NCBI RefSeq assembly: GCF_024362695.1
Contig: NC_065424.1
Span: 1,338,786 to 1,402,785 of the forward strand
Source: Pectinophora gossypiella
Lineage: Eukaryota > Arthropoda > Insecta > Lepidoptera > Gelechiidae
Length of the DNA stretch: 64,000 nucleotides
Direction of reading: 5' to 3'
How positions within the stretch are numbered: position 1 is the first letter of the stretch; each line of letters starts with the position of its first letter. Of the stretch, positions 22,781-32,870 are shown one piece after another. The notes below the pieces were generated by a model, which saw nothing but the letters and a program-made list of their open reading frames with translations, was not told the DNA's origin and did no database searches. Made by a program: the position numbers and the translations under genes.

Positions 22781-25700
22781 TCAAAATACCACATTTACAA
22801 TACCCAACATTCTAATAAATTTATGATGTTTAACTGAATTCAGGCTTTTTGTAAATATGTCTGCTGGCATATTCTCTGTAGGCAAATATTTTACTTTTAC
22901 AATATTATTAGAAATCACTTCTCTACAATAATGATAACGTACATCAATATGTTTTGTTCTATTATGAAACACAGGATTTACTGATAACTTTTGAGCACTT
23001 TGGTTATCATTATACACATTAATAATATACATATTTTCAGTTATCTCTTTCTGTAAGTTTATAAGATACACAGCTTCCCTGCAGCCCTCTGTAATCGCCA
23101 TGTATTCGGCCTCGGTACTTGAGAGTGCTACAGTCCTTTGTTTCCTACAACCCCAGGATATAACTGAACCTGACAGCATAAAACAAAAACCAGAGTATGA
23201 TTTTCTATCTGTGGAATCATTTGCCCAGTCGGCATCAACATAACCCTCAATGTTAACATTTCCATCTTTACAATATCTTAAACCTAAAGATCTGGTTTTT
23301 CTTAAGTATTTTAATACTCTTTTAGCATACAACCAATGTTCAGTACTATGACAGTTATTAAATTGGCTAAGGTAACTTACAGCATAGGCCACATCGGGTC
23401 TAGTAAGTACAGCTAAATACATTAAACTGCCTATCAGCTGTTGATATGGTTTTTCACATTTTACATTTTGACTTTTATTTGTATTTAATTTTACTTCCAT
23501 GGGTGTATCAACAGGTTTACACTCAGTCATATTAAATTTACATAGCAAACGATCAATGTAATTTTCTTGACTTAAAGTAATCACACTATTACCATTATCA
23601 TATTTTACATTTATACCAAGACATTGTTTAATTTGCCCCAAGTCTTTGATTTTAAACTGACTACTCAAAGTTTCCTTCAACAACCTCATTTCTTGTTTAT
23701 CATTTGAAAAAATGAAAAAATCGTCAACATACAAAGTAACAATAGTCCTGTGACCATTTACATTTTTTGTATACAAACAGGGCTCCAGTTTAGATTTTTT
23801 ATAGTCACTATCCAATAATACATTATCAACTTTCTTATGCCATGCCCTTGAGGACTGTTTGAGACCATATATTGCTTTATTTAGTTTTAGAACTTTACAT
23901 TTATCATTATTAGCACAATCAAAACCATCTGGCTTTTGCATATATATGACTTCATCCAGTTCTCCATTAAGGAAAGCAGTCTTAACATCTAAATGGGCAG
24001 TATCTAGATCCAGTTGCACAGCCAAGGCAAATAATAACCTTAAAGTAGTATGCCGAACCACAGGGGAAAATGTCTCATTATAGTCAATACCACTTTTCTG
24101 ATTATAACCTTTCGCAACAAGTCTGGCACGATAACATATGTTATTATCACTATCACACTTTTTCTTCAAAACCCACTTACATTTCACAACTGTTCCACTT
24201 TTTGGAATATCAGCAAGCTCCCATGCATTATTCTCTTCGAAGCACTGTAACTCTTCTTGCACAGCCCTCAGCCAATGCTCCTTCTCGGGGCCTTGTAGAG
24301 CTTCCTCTAATGATAACTCACCGACATCTGCTTCTGTACTCTCTATACACATATTTGTATATCCATACCGGTCTGGTTTACGCCGTACTCTAGCAGGTAA
24401 TGTCTTCACCACACTGCCAGTACTTTCAGCCGAGCTGTCTGAGTCTTCACTTGGCACATATGTTACATCACTGGTATGATCTGCAGAGACATATGAATCA
24501 TCAGATACACTACTGTCCCCCACTGCAACCGAACTCTCCTCTTCATTGTCTATAGGATGTTCTGAATCCTTATTTTCTTCAATAACATGCACACTACTGA
24601 CATTTACATCCTTTTCAATAATAATAACATCGCGACTTGTTGTGATTGCCCTGGTTTTAGGATTATACACTCTATATCCCTTCACATCTTGAGGATAACC
24701 CACTAGTATACATTGTTCAGATTTCTTGTCCCATTTTAGCCTTTTCTCTTTTGGAACATGTACCATTACAGTACTTCCAAACACTCTGAGATGACTAATA
24801 TCAGGCTTCTTATGAGTCCACAACTCATATGGTGTTTTATTGTTTAAGCAACTTGATACTGTCCGGTTCTGTAAATAAACAGCTGTATTAGTCGCTTCAG
24901 CCCAGAACTCCTTTTTCAGATCAGCATCAAATAATAAACATCTAGCTTTTTCTATTATGGTACGATTCATCCTTTCACTTAATCCATTCTGCTCAGGTGT
25001 ATAAGGGTTTGATTTTTGATGAACAATTCCCTTGAGCTTTAGAAAATTATCAAATTCCTTGTTGCAAAATTCAAGACCATTATCACTGCGTAACATCTTG
25101 ATTTTAAGATTAAGCGAGTTCTCTACCATAGCTGCGTAACTTTTAAAACATTGAAAGGCTTCACTCTTGTTTTTCATGTAGTATATATGAGTCATACGGC
25201 TATAATCATCAACAAAGATTATAAAGTACCTTGATCCTCCAATAGAGACACTCTCCATGGGTCCGCACACATCAGTATGCACCATATCCAGTAATTGAGT
25301 GCTTCTGTTGCCGCTGCTTGGAAAAGGAGAACGACTTTGCTTCCCTTCACAACACGTAACACAGGAATTTTTACTTATCTCTGCCTTCTCATCAATGGAA
25401 AGTCCTTCAACAGCATTCTGCATTTTATTCAGGTAGTTACTGTTAACATGCCCCAGTCTGCGATGCCAAATCTCAGTAGATACCACTGCTGCTGCTGATA
25501 GGTGCACTGGTGTATTTAGCTTATACACTCCATTGACTAAAGTAGCTGTAGCCACCAAAATTCCTTTTTTATTGTAGATATCACAGCCACTGTCTTTAAA
25601 GATCACTCTGTTACCTTTATTTATCAGTTGACTTACAGACAAAAGATTCGTCGTGAGACTTGGTACACACATAACCTCTTCAACTGTCACATCAAAATTG

Positions 25701-26695
25701 CATTTATCCGTACAAGTTGTAATCTGCACGTTACCAGAGCACTTCACGGGCACTTTGTTTTCGTTTGCAACAATTATCTCCTTCGTGCACTGCTCGTACG
25801 ATGCATCTTTAATCCAATGTTCATTTGTTGTTAAATGCACGCTCGCTCCTGAGTCAACATACCAATCAGATTTACTATAAGAGCCACTTAGAAACACTGC
25901 ACTGAATGCGTTTGTTTGTTTGCGATCCATTTCTGTAGAATTCGTTGTATTTGTGCACTGATTCCTATAATGTCCCAATTGTTTACACTTGAAACATTTA
26001 ATCATTTTCTTTGCCGGCTGACCGCCATCTTTGTTTTGGCTTTTATTTTTGTCTATTGGTTTGACATTTTTCTTATGTTGGCTCCATTGGTTTTTTGATT
26101 GAAACATACCAAAGGCAGCATTGTCATTTTGACTGACTTCCGATTCCATATCTAATAATTTAGATTTTATGGCGTCTGTTGTAATTGACATACCAGAGTG
26201 TTCTATCGCCATAATCATTGGCGAAAATTTCTCTGTCAGCCCTGCTAACAATAATGAACCGATCCATTCATCACTTATGCTAAATCCAGTTCCCGCCAAT
26301 TTCTGACCGGTTTCTACCAATTGCGTAACATAAGAATTCATAGAATCGCAATTTTCTAGTCGAATTGATATGAGATTTCTCAATAAACTTATTCTTCTTG
26401 TGAATCCAGAATCATCATACAATGATTTTAATTTATCCCATAGTTCTTTAGTAGATTTCACTTCTTTGATGTGTACGTAAATTGAGGGATCTATAGTCAA
26501 TATCAATTTGGCTCTGGTTTTAGCATCTTCTGTAGCTCCAACTGTCGGTTGATCTGGCTCTGGTTTAATGCATCCTAGCGTTCCTTCTAACACTAAGAAG
26601 TTTTCAGCTGCAAAACACCACTCGCTATAGTTCTCGCGCCCTTTGAGTTTAGGTACGCTCACCACATAGTTCGAGTTCGCCATTTTTACCGTCAC
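22781..26695 (-). CDS. copia gag-pol polyprotein, 1304 residues, intact
   Basis: Single frame encoding capsid, protease, integrase, reverse transcriptase and RNase H. Visible parts are an N-terminal gag region like UBN2/DUF4219 (about 10-200), a CCHC zinc knuckle CFKCKQLGHYRNQC near 234, the protease active site VDSGAS near 280, the integrase zinc-binding start WHRRLGH near 408, and integrase catalytic residues in HTDVCGP (near 475) and RSDNG (near 533) with PYTPEQNGLSERMNR. Then come a Ser/Asp-rich linker (about 700-780), RT with VAKGYNQ near 858, DVKTAFLNG, and YVDDF near 987, and RNase H with DADWAND near 1152 and SSTEAEY. Length is in the usual copia range (about 1300-1450). The start ATG lies 141 bases inside the PBS. 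No frameshift or stop was seen, so it could be active. Confidence 0.96.
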   Translation of the reverse strand: MTVKMANSNYVVSVPKLKGRENYSEWCFAAENFLVLEGTLGCIKPEPDQPTVGATEDAKTRAKLILTIDPSIYVHIKEVKSTKELWDKLKSLYDDSGFTRRISLLRNLISIRLENCDSMNSYVTQLVETGQKLAGTGFSISDEWIGSLLLAGLTEKFSPMIMAIEHSGMSITTDAIKSKLLDMESEVSQNDNAAFGMFQSKNQWSQHKKNVKPIDKNKSQNKDGGQPAKKMIKCFKCKQLGHYRNQCTNTTNSTEMDRKQTNAFSAVFLSGSYSKSDWYVDSGASVHLTTNEHWIKDASYEQCTKEIIVANENKVPVKCSGNVQITTCTDKCNFDVTVEEVMCVPSLTTNLLSVSQLINKGNRVIFKDSGCDIYNKKGILVATATLVNGVYKLNTPVHLSAAAVVSTEIWHRRLGHVNSNYLNKMQNAVEGLSIDEKAEISKNSCVTCCEGKQSRSPFPSSGNRSTQLLDMVHTDVCGPMESVSIGGSRYFIIFVDDYSRMTHIYYMKNKSEAFQCFKSYAAMVENSLNLKIKMLRSDNGLEFCNKEFDNFLKLKGIVHQKSNPYTPEQNGLSERMNRTIIEKARCLLFDADLKKEFWAEATNTAVYLQNRTVSSCLNNKTPYELWTHKKPDISHLRVFGSTVMVHVPKEKRLKWDKKSEQCILVGYPQDVKGYRVYNPKTRAITTSRDVIIIEKDVNVSSVHVIEENKDSEHPIDNEEESSVAVGDSSVSDDSYVSADHTSDVTYVPSEDSDSSAESTGSVVKTLPARVRRKPDRYGYTNMCIESTEADVGELSLEEALQGPEKEHWLRAVQEELQCFEENNAWELADIPKSGTVVKCKWVLKKKCDSDNNICYRARLVAKGYNQKSGIDYNETFSPVVRHTTLRLLFALAVQLDLDTAHLDVKTAFLNGELDEVIYMQKPDGFDCANNDKCKVLKLNKAIYGLKQSSRAWHKKVDNVLLDSDYKKSKLEPCLYTKNVNGHRTIVTLYVDDFFIFSNDKQEMRLLKETLSSQFKIKDLGQIKQCLGINVKYDNGNSVITLSQENYIDRLLCKFNMTECKPVDTPMEVKLNTNKSQNVKCEKPYQQLIGSLMYLAVLTRPDVAYAVSYLSQFNNCHSTEHWLYAKRVLKYLRKTRSLGLRYCKDGNVNIEGYVDADWANDSTDRKSYSGFCFMLSGSVISWGCRKQRTVALSSTEAEYMAITEGCREAVYLINLQKEITENMYIINVYNDNQSAQKLSVNPVFHNRTKHIDVRYHYCREVISNNIVKVKYLPTENMPADIFTKSLNSVKHHKFIRMLGIVNVVF

Positions 26696-26821
26696 TGCAC
26701 TACCGTTTTTCTACTGTCCAAAAACACAACACAACTAACTGTCCTCCTACTGCAACGATTTATCAAAAGTTCAGATAAAACACTGTCGCGAGAAACTACT
26801 TAGTCAAGAAACCAGGAATGG

Positions 26822-26836
26822 GCTGGGCCCATAACC
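26822..26836 (-). promoter_or_regulatory. copia primer-binding site (half-tRNA iMet type)
   Basis: Directly inside the 5' LTR the minus strand reads GGTTATGGGCCCAGC. This is complementary to the anticodon stem-loop of insect initiator tRNA-Met (GCUGGGCCCAUAACC), not to its 3' end. Drosophila copia is known to prime from such an internally cut initiator tRNA, so the same mechanism is inferred here. Confidence 0.85.
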
Positions 26837-26999
26837 TGTTATAAATAATTAATTTTAATTATTATGAAATAAAACAACGTGTTTTGGCTGTTAGAACGGA
26901 AGAGAGTATTTTTTATTTTTCCTTTTTACACATAGACAATCATAGACGATGAATACCTTTCTATTATGCCAGTTGACAAGTATTTTGAGAACAATAATA
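26837..26999 (-). repeat. 5' LTR of the copia element
   Basis: 163-bp direct repeat, upstream LTR with respect to the minus-strand element. On the minus strand it begins TATTATTGTTCTC and ends TTATAACA. An AATAAA-type motif in an A-rich run (GGAAAAATAAAAAATAC) is the likely polyadenylation signal. It should carry the promoter. Confidence 0.93.
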
Positions 27000-27099
27000 G
27001 TTATTTAAAACCACACAAGGAAATTGTTTAAAATATAAACTAATAATGTAAGTAAGTAGGTAAATATAAAGTTTATTTAAATAAATTTATAGGTATATA

Positions 27100-27157
27100 A
27101 CATAAACAGCCTAACGTCCTACAGCTGGGCACAGGGGTTCAATCAACTGAAGGCACA
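27100..27157 (-). repeat. SINE-B tail fragment
   Basis: 'cataaacagcctaacgtcct' and 'gctgggcacagg' match the SINE-B tail. Confidence 0.6.
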
Positions 27158-27670
27158 CCCCGGACACTTCATACAAACAACCTCGTTTTACACAGACATT
27201 GGTGCTAATTCCTGTAAATACCATCTAATTTTATTTTAAGTTATATCTGTCATTTTCTTATCCGCCGAAAAGGAAAGGGACGGGTAATCGACAAGCATAA
27301 AATTTATGGAACACACGTCAATTTTAAACACAAATCTAAACCAACCGTCTAAAAATTTTACATCCGTCAATAACCCGACACAGTTAAGTAGACAGCACGT
27401 CAAACGGATTGCATACCAGGGACGTACCTTTTGATTCGGCCGGGTTATTCATTCATTTACTCATTCTTCCTAAAATTAAGAGCTGTGAATCATCCGTCCC
27501 TTTCCTTTTCGACGGATATGTATAATGACGGATATAACTTAAAATAAAATTAGGCGGTGTCTGCAGGAATCGGGGCCACCAGTATACATTGACAGTATCG
27601 TACACGTGCATTATGTGTGTGTGACGTCTGACGCCATACGATTTAAGTCTAAACTATGTTCGAGGAAATA
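27158..27670 (+). repeat. repeat K split by MITE I
   Basis: K pieces at 27158-27199 ('caccccggacacttcataca', 'cctcgttttacacagaca') and 27579-27670 ('gtgtgacgtctgacgccata') are continuous in the copy at 57473-57720. The 379 bases between are a complete family I MITE. Confidence 0.8.
27200..27578. mobile_element. MITE family I, full copy nested in K
   Basis: Left end ggtgctaattcctgtaaata, right end the complement of ggccccgattcctgcagaca. TIR similarity extends about 80 bases inward. Very similar to the copies at 58439 and 61857. Confidence 0.88.
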
Positions 27671-27775
27671 CTGTGTTCCCTAGTTTGGTAAGAACATTGC
27701 ATGGTGATCACCCGATTGTCCGAAAGTAAGAAGATCCGTGCTTCCGAAGGGTCGCGGCTATTTACGTAAGTATAT
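27671..27775 (+). repeat. SINE-A fragment (body)
   Basis: 'ttccctagtttggtaagaac', 'gtgatcacccgattgtccga' and 'gatccgtgcttcc' are SINE-A body segments. Confidence 0.7.
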
Positions 27776-28010
27776 AAGAGCTAAAAGTTCAGTCACTGAG
27801 CCCAGCGAATTATTTGTAAACAGTGATGAAATTATGAACCATTAGTTGTCATAATTATAAAATTTATGTTTTTGTAAGTAGGTGTTTTTGGTCTATTACA
27901 GAAACGACATGTAAACAGGAGGTCTTAAGTGCAACCAGTTAATTTATAACTTTGCAAGAAACTGATTGGGTCAACCACCGTTCTACACACCCTATCTATG
28001 AAGTATTGAA

Positions 28011-28062
28011 GGCGATTACTCCACCGACAAGAGCGCAGCTCTTAAATAAAGAGAGAGAAGAA
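28011..28062 (+). repeat. LINE 3' end, terminal 50 bp
   Basis: 'actccaccgacaagagcgca' and 'gctcttaaataaagagagag', the extreme 3' end of the GRGRPR-type LINE. Confidence 0.75.
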
Positions 28063-28144
28063 ACTGATTGGACTTTTGCAGCTTATCGTACGTTTCATGA
28101 GCCATATCAGGGGCCTTTGGCGGCTTAAATACGAGTAGTAACCC

Positions 28145-28441
28145 TGACATGGTGGATCTTCTTTCTATCGTGTGGGGGGTGAGGTGGATTACCAACCTCA
28201 TAAAACCTGGTGTCAGGATTAATATTGAGCCGCCAAAGGCCCCTGACATGACTCATGTAACGATTACGTACTTACAACAGCACGGATCGTCTTACTTTCG
28301 GAGAATCAAGTGATCAGCCTGTAATGTCCTAACCAAACTAGGGATCGCAAAGTGATTTTTGTGATAAGTCCCTACCAGGATTCAAACCCGGGACTTCCGG
28401 ATCGTGAGCCCAACGCTCAACCACTGGACCACGGAGGCCGA
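28145..28441 (-). mobile_element. SINE-A, full-length
   Basis: Reverse copy. The head near 28441 is the complement of ctccgtggtccagtggttga; the tail begins at 'cttctttctatcgtgtgg'. Confidence 0.88.
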
Positions 28442-28697
28442 GGACACATGGTTGATGAAGTTGGTCATTGATCTCACAACGAGGGAAGAAGAAGAACGTT
28501 CAATGGCTCCCACCTTGAGAAAGACTAAAGAGTCAATTGCAGATCATTGAACGTTGGCTTTTAAATTGCTCGGCATCATTATAATTAATCAAGGCAGAAT
28601 TTATTGCATGACACACGCATAGATAAAAATGATTGCCTTCAGATTAGAGATGAGAATGAAAGTCTGGTCATTTTGTGTTGTATGGGGTATACAACTG

Positions 28698-28975
28698 CCT
28701 CCGTGGTCTAGTGGTTAGAGCGTTACCGCGGGTTCGATTCCCGATGGGACTACTGTCGAAATTTTCACTCTCGTCTCACTTTGTGAGACTGTCCTTTGTT
28801 TGGTAAGGACTTCAGGCTTGAATCATCTGGTTGTCCCAAAAACTAAGATAATCTGATGTAGGTAAGTAGTCGTTACACGAGCCACGTCAGGGGCCTTTGG
28901 CGGCTCAATAGTAATCCTGACACCATAGTGATGAGGTTGGTACTCCACCTCACAATCCACACGATAGAAGAAAAT
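28698..28975 (+). mobile_element. chimeric SINE: B head, A tail
   Basis: The first half (ctccgtggtctagtggttag; 'tgagactgtcctttgtttgg') is SINE-B, the second half ('caggggcctttggcggctca'; 'cacacgatagaagaaaa') is SINE-A. The junction lies near 28855, where the central block is deleted. Confidence 0.82.
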
Positions 28976-29053
28976 CTAAAACGGCTATATTGCTATTTGA
29001 CATCTGTTTGCATTGCGCTCTCACTGCAATTGCAATATTGCTTTTAACCCTGG
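28976..29053. mobile_element. MITE family D, internal remnant
   Basis: 'atattgctatttgacatctg' with 'ttgcattgcgct' and 'gcaatattgctttt', without outer ends. Confidence 0.65.
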
Positions 29054-29884
29054 TGTAGATGATGTAGACTAGAAATAATAATAATAATTTTACCACGTCG
29101 CATTAGGTATGACATTTTCCTTAGCTGTTTACTTCAGAATCATAAGTTCCAATATTGCAAATCATTTCAATTTCCACAGATTTTTATTCAAGTCACGCAT
29201 AGACCACAATATAAAAATTAGATTTTTAAGTTGACAATAGTCACGAGGTTGTTTGAAGAATGATGTTATACTTAAAATTTCAATTCTACACCCACATATT
29301 TGCTTTGTGGCGTATGACAAGACCGAATAATGTTTAGTCTGTGGCGAATAAATTCCGATTCACGCTTGGCCATACGTCACACTCCTCGCCCCGCACCTCA
29401 CCTCTTTCTCTTGTGTGAAAGGTTTACTAGGCGACAGGTGAATTTTAAATTCGCTCCGGGATTTTAGATAGTTTTTAACGTATAACTGTCGCGAACTCTT
29501 TACTTGGGCAGCGACTGGCTGGTCTCCGGCCTGTCATGGAATGACATTTTTATTTTATTTTTGATACGTGTTTTGTTTTCTCGTTGACTTTTCTGCGGTG
29601 TTCCGTTACTGTTATATTTTACATTATATTTTGGCTTTTCTCTTATTAAGTATTTTGTTTTATTACCTATTATCACGAGCCGCCGAGCAATAAGTCCATT
29701 ACACTAACCTTCTGTATCATTAATCATTCCGTGTGTGTTGATGGACTATACAAGATACCCATCAAGTTTATATTTACATAGACTTTTATTTATGAGGCCC
29801 ATCTCCTCCTCGGCTTCTCTGCGAGACTGGGAGCATGGAATACCTAATCAATAGGTAGTACTTATAGAAAGCTGGAACGTCGGA
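29054..29884. other. unassigned stretch
   Basis: No gene. Average GC is slightly higher at 29340-29540, but no frame or motif was recognised. Confidence 0.45.
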
Positions 29885-30060
29885 AGAAAGCTTGTCTCTC
29901 ACTGTGGAGTCGCAGGTTCGAAACCACGGTCCTAAACCAATTTTCCGAATTTCTTTTCGAATTCATGTTTCGATCATAAATGTGCATCACGTACTCAGCG
30001 GTGAAGGAAAACATTGTGAGGAAACCCACATTGCCGAGATATGCGTTTCGGAGACCAAAC
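29885..30060 (+). mobile_element. another tRNA-related SINE (partial)
   Basis: B-box-like 'caggttcgaaacc' followed by the 'gtgaaggaaaacattgtgag' and 'gaaaccc' block common in insect SINE/LINE elements. An E retroposon follows directly. Confidence 0.6.
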
Positions 30061-30072
30061 CCCTCTTTTTTG

Positions 30073-30317
30073 ACGTGTCTTATTGTAGATTTGCCGCATT
30101 ATTCACTACTTGGTCAGACAATTGGGGAGCGCTGAGGGCTCTCATCCGGTACAAAATTTAAGACAACAGGCCTGATCTGATCAACGCCCAGTTGAGCGCG
30201 AACCTTGAATCAAGGCGTCGTCTGAGAAAATAATATTTGGCAGAATTAATCGACTCTAGTGGGTCGATACGATAGCGATAAACGCTGAATGAGGGAAATC
30301 GTCGACTACGCGACAGG
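30073..30317 (-). mobile_element. retroposon E, partial
   Basis: Reverse copy: T-run, 'gacgtgtcttattgtagatt', down to 'atgagggaaatcgtcgacta'; the 5' third is missing. Confidence 0.85.
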
Positions 30318-31009
30318 GGTATAATAATTGTTAGGTATTTATATTAATGTATCAAGCTAAGAACCACGCTTAAAACGAAAACGGTTTTTCACGATACAAA
30401 TCGATGTAATCATTATTTTATTACTTTGCTATAAGTGGGCATTTATAAGTACGTGCGAAAAATTACAGGTACATAACAACTACTTCAGATTATTTTATGT
30501 TTGTCCTGTTAAAATCATCGTCAAAAACCGTACAGGTAGTTTGCCTGCTCGTTTATCTATGGCTTTGTTTATATAGAGATGTGGCGCCTTAAATACGTGA
30601 TATAATAAAGCATAATACTACGCACCTGTAGAACGGTAACTATGCTCTGCTGTATGATATGCTCGACTCCCAGTAAGGTCAATTCGAGGACTTAAATGTC
30701 AACTTAAAATACCAATATGCTCAGCTGAGGATGAGCTGAGTGTGGAGGAATTTTCGAGTTAGCATCTTAGAATACGGGTACTTCACACTTCACTAACGTT
30801 TACAAAAACAAACTGGTAGGTATTATGCATAAGTGAATCATCCCGTGAAACCCATGATATGTAGTAGGTAATCAGACTCCACCACAACTCTGATACTCAA
30901 GGAAAATTGGATTTTAGGGAAAAAACGGGATTGTGACTTTGTTTTAACTTGATCATTTTTGTCACACTGGCGTCATGATTTAGACCATGATTCAGTTGAT
31001 ATTAAATGG
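30318..31009. other. unassigned stretch
   Basis: No gene. At 30695-30775 there is a diverged piece of the outer arm of the long hairpin at 36421-37012 ('aaataccaatatgctcagct'). Confidence 0.5.
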
Positions 31010-31430
31010 GATTTCCTGACAGAAAAATCATGAAATTCTGGTGTTTTTTTTTAATTATTTTCAGTTGTATACTTTTGCGACCTCTCCGGTTCTCTATACC
31101 GGAGAGGAAATATGATTAGCCACCTAATACGACACGATTCATTTATAACAAACATTATAGAAGGAAAAATTGAAGGGAAGAGAGGAAGGGGTAGACCTAG
31201 GAGAACATTTATGAAACAAATAAAAGAGGAGGTGCCGGTCGTGTCGTATCGGGAGGTGAAGGTTTTGGCGGGAAGAAGAGAGGAATGGAGATTGCTCCAC
31301 CGACAAGAGCGCAGCTCTTAAATAGAGAGAGAGACTTTTGCGACGGAAAATTCCACTTGATATCAACTTAGAATCATGATGTAAATCATCCCTCAATGTT
31401 TTCGTCACGATGTCACTAACACCCTGTATG
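31010..31430 (+). mobile_element. MITE family J interrupted by a LINE 3' end
   Basis: J sequence at 31010-31080 continues at 31334-31430 and ends 'gatgtcactaacaccctgta'. The insert is bounded by ACTTTTGCGA at 31071-31080 and 31334-31343. Confidence 0.85.
31081..31333 (+). pseudogene. 5'-truncated LINE insertion, C-terminal 69 codons
   Basis: A 253-base insertion with a 10-bp target duplication, ending in (ga)n. From 31112 it reads MISHLIRHDSFITNIIEGKI, then EGKRGRGRPRRTFMKQIKEE and later LAGRREEWRLLHRQER, the typical C-terminal tail of an insect endonuclease/RT non-LTR retrotransposon. All upstream parts are missing. The target duplication proves a real retrotransposition event. Confidence 0.88.
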
Positions 31431-31611
31431 TATAGGCTATTTATGTTATATTATGTATGTTATGTTCGAGACCAGCGCGGCCCTGGTCACGGGATTTTGT
31501 TTGCGGTAATAAAACTTGTGGTCCACTAATTCCCCTTTTCCAGCTCTGTGTTCAGCAGGTGGGTAACTCCTGCCACCAAGGAAGGTATACTGCGGAGTCA
31601 GACCGCACCGT

Positions 31612-31972
31612 ATTTTTTTTTTATGTGACATAATGTAGATTTGCCGCAGATGGTATTAACTACTTGGTCGGATAAATGGGGAGCGCTGAAGGCTTCACCC
31701 GGTACAACTTTTAAGACAACAGGCCTGAGGGTGCCCAGTTGAGCGCGAACCTCGGCTCAGGGCGTCGGCTGAGAGTAAAAATATTTGAAAGAATTCAGCG
31801 CTTCTCGCGACCCTAGAGGGTCGATAGCGATAAGCGCTGATTGAGGGAAATCCTCGACCACGCCGCAGGCGGGGTCGGTATCGGGGTCCTGAAGTGTTTG
31901 GTGTCGCGAGCTGATTGGCCGCCTCTATGGCTAGAGTAATCGGGTCTTCGGGATCGTATATAACGTCCTTCA
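31612..31972 (-). mobile_element. retroposon E, near full-length
   Basis: Reverse copy, T-run at 31612, then the 3' end and the conserved frame. On the minus strand it reads DPITLAIEAANQLATPNTSG and continues open beyond the usual stop because of a rearrangement near 31795-31815. Confidence 0.88.
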
Positions 31973-32364
31973 ACGTACTTAAATGACCGTAATCCACTAG
32001 GGAGTAAGGGAGAGAGGGCGTAGACTGTGTCTCGCTCGCACTTATGCAGTCGGCACACTGTAAGAATGAGATTTTTGTATGGATTTATAGAAAAATCCGA
32101 GTTGCATATACATGATTGATATTGTTAAAAAAAGTTGCTAAGAAAATGATAAAGATAGCGAGTGTAAAGGACATCGCTTGCGTATATTGTAATATTATGT
32201 TTTTTATATTAATTTATATGTTATGTAACATACATCAATCACTAACCAACATCGTGTAGTACATGACACTGAGAGAGGTTATCAGTAAGAACATTCAATC
32301 TTCTAGAAAACGACATAATTTGTCATCCGCCTTATCTATGTAAGGGCTCACTAGACAGAGTGTT

Positions 32365-32870
32365 GTACAAATATCATGTACCCACTTTAGAACCGTGTCG
32401 CACTATCTTATTTGACATTTAATGATTTTTTTTTTGTTTTGGTTTTCCCCGAAGGGTAAGGCAAAGGGAACTATGCCCATACAGCCATAACTTACGTATT
32501 TTTTTTCTTGATAATTAATGAAACCTAAGCCCCCACCCTCGGAGTAGACTCCTACTCCGAACCCCAAACGAATTAACTCAAAAGTCCGCATAAACTTTCG
32601 AGTTATGAAGCGGTTTCTTGGCACGAAGCGAAAATAGGCAGATACACTTTGTTTATTGAATACTCCAATATAATAACACTCGCGAATGTCTTCCGACTAA
32701 CTTAATGCGATCATTAACCACAAAACACCACTTCGTATTAATTATTTAGATTATTCAATGAAGAAAGCAACTGTCCCGTTCCCGTTTCCCGCCAAAAAGC
32801 CATTTAATGAGACTTACGGTTTAATTTGTCAAAAAAGTTAATGTGTCATGTTATCAAAGTATACTTATAC
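32365..32870 (+). mobile_element. MITE family F split by retroposon G
   Basis: F sequence at 32365-32425 resumes at 32801 and runs to about 32870. The insert is bounded by the 10-bp duplication CATTTAATGA at 32416-32425 and 32801-32810. Confidence 0.88.
32426..32800 (-). mobile_element. retroposon G with 10-bp target duplication
   Basis: 375 bases beginning with a T-run on the plus strand (poly(A) on the minus) and ending at 'cccgccaaaaagc'. On the minus strand a frame reads FMRTFELIRLGFGV and GCMGIVPFALPFGENQN up to the poly(A). Copies at 34118-34536 and 44926-45321. No pol III boxes seen. Confidence 0.82.

Larger units (their letters stand above)
22604..27004 (-). mobile_element. complete Ty1/copia LTR retrotransposon with GTTAT target duplication
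   Basis: The element occupies 22609-26999 and is flanked by a 5-bp direct repeat GTTAT at 22604-22608 and 27000-27004. It has two 163-bp LTRs that I read as identical, one intact gag-pol frame, a primer-binding site and a purine tract. The domain order protease, integrase, RT, RNase H is the Pseudoviridae/copia order. Identical LTRs and an unbroken frame mean a very recent insertion. It is unrelated to the transporter gene and lies in repeat-rich intergenic or intronic DNA. Confidence 0.96.

Noticed and set aside
23859..26098. Plus-strand open frames across the copia element
   Set aside because: They are antisense to the intact gag-pol frame and have no protein features of their own.
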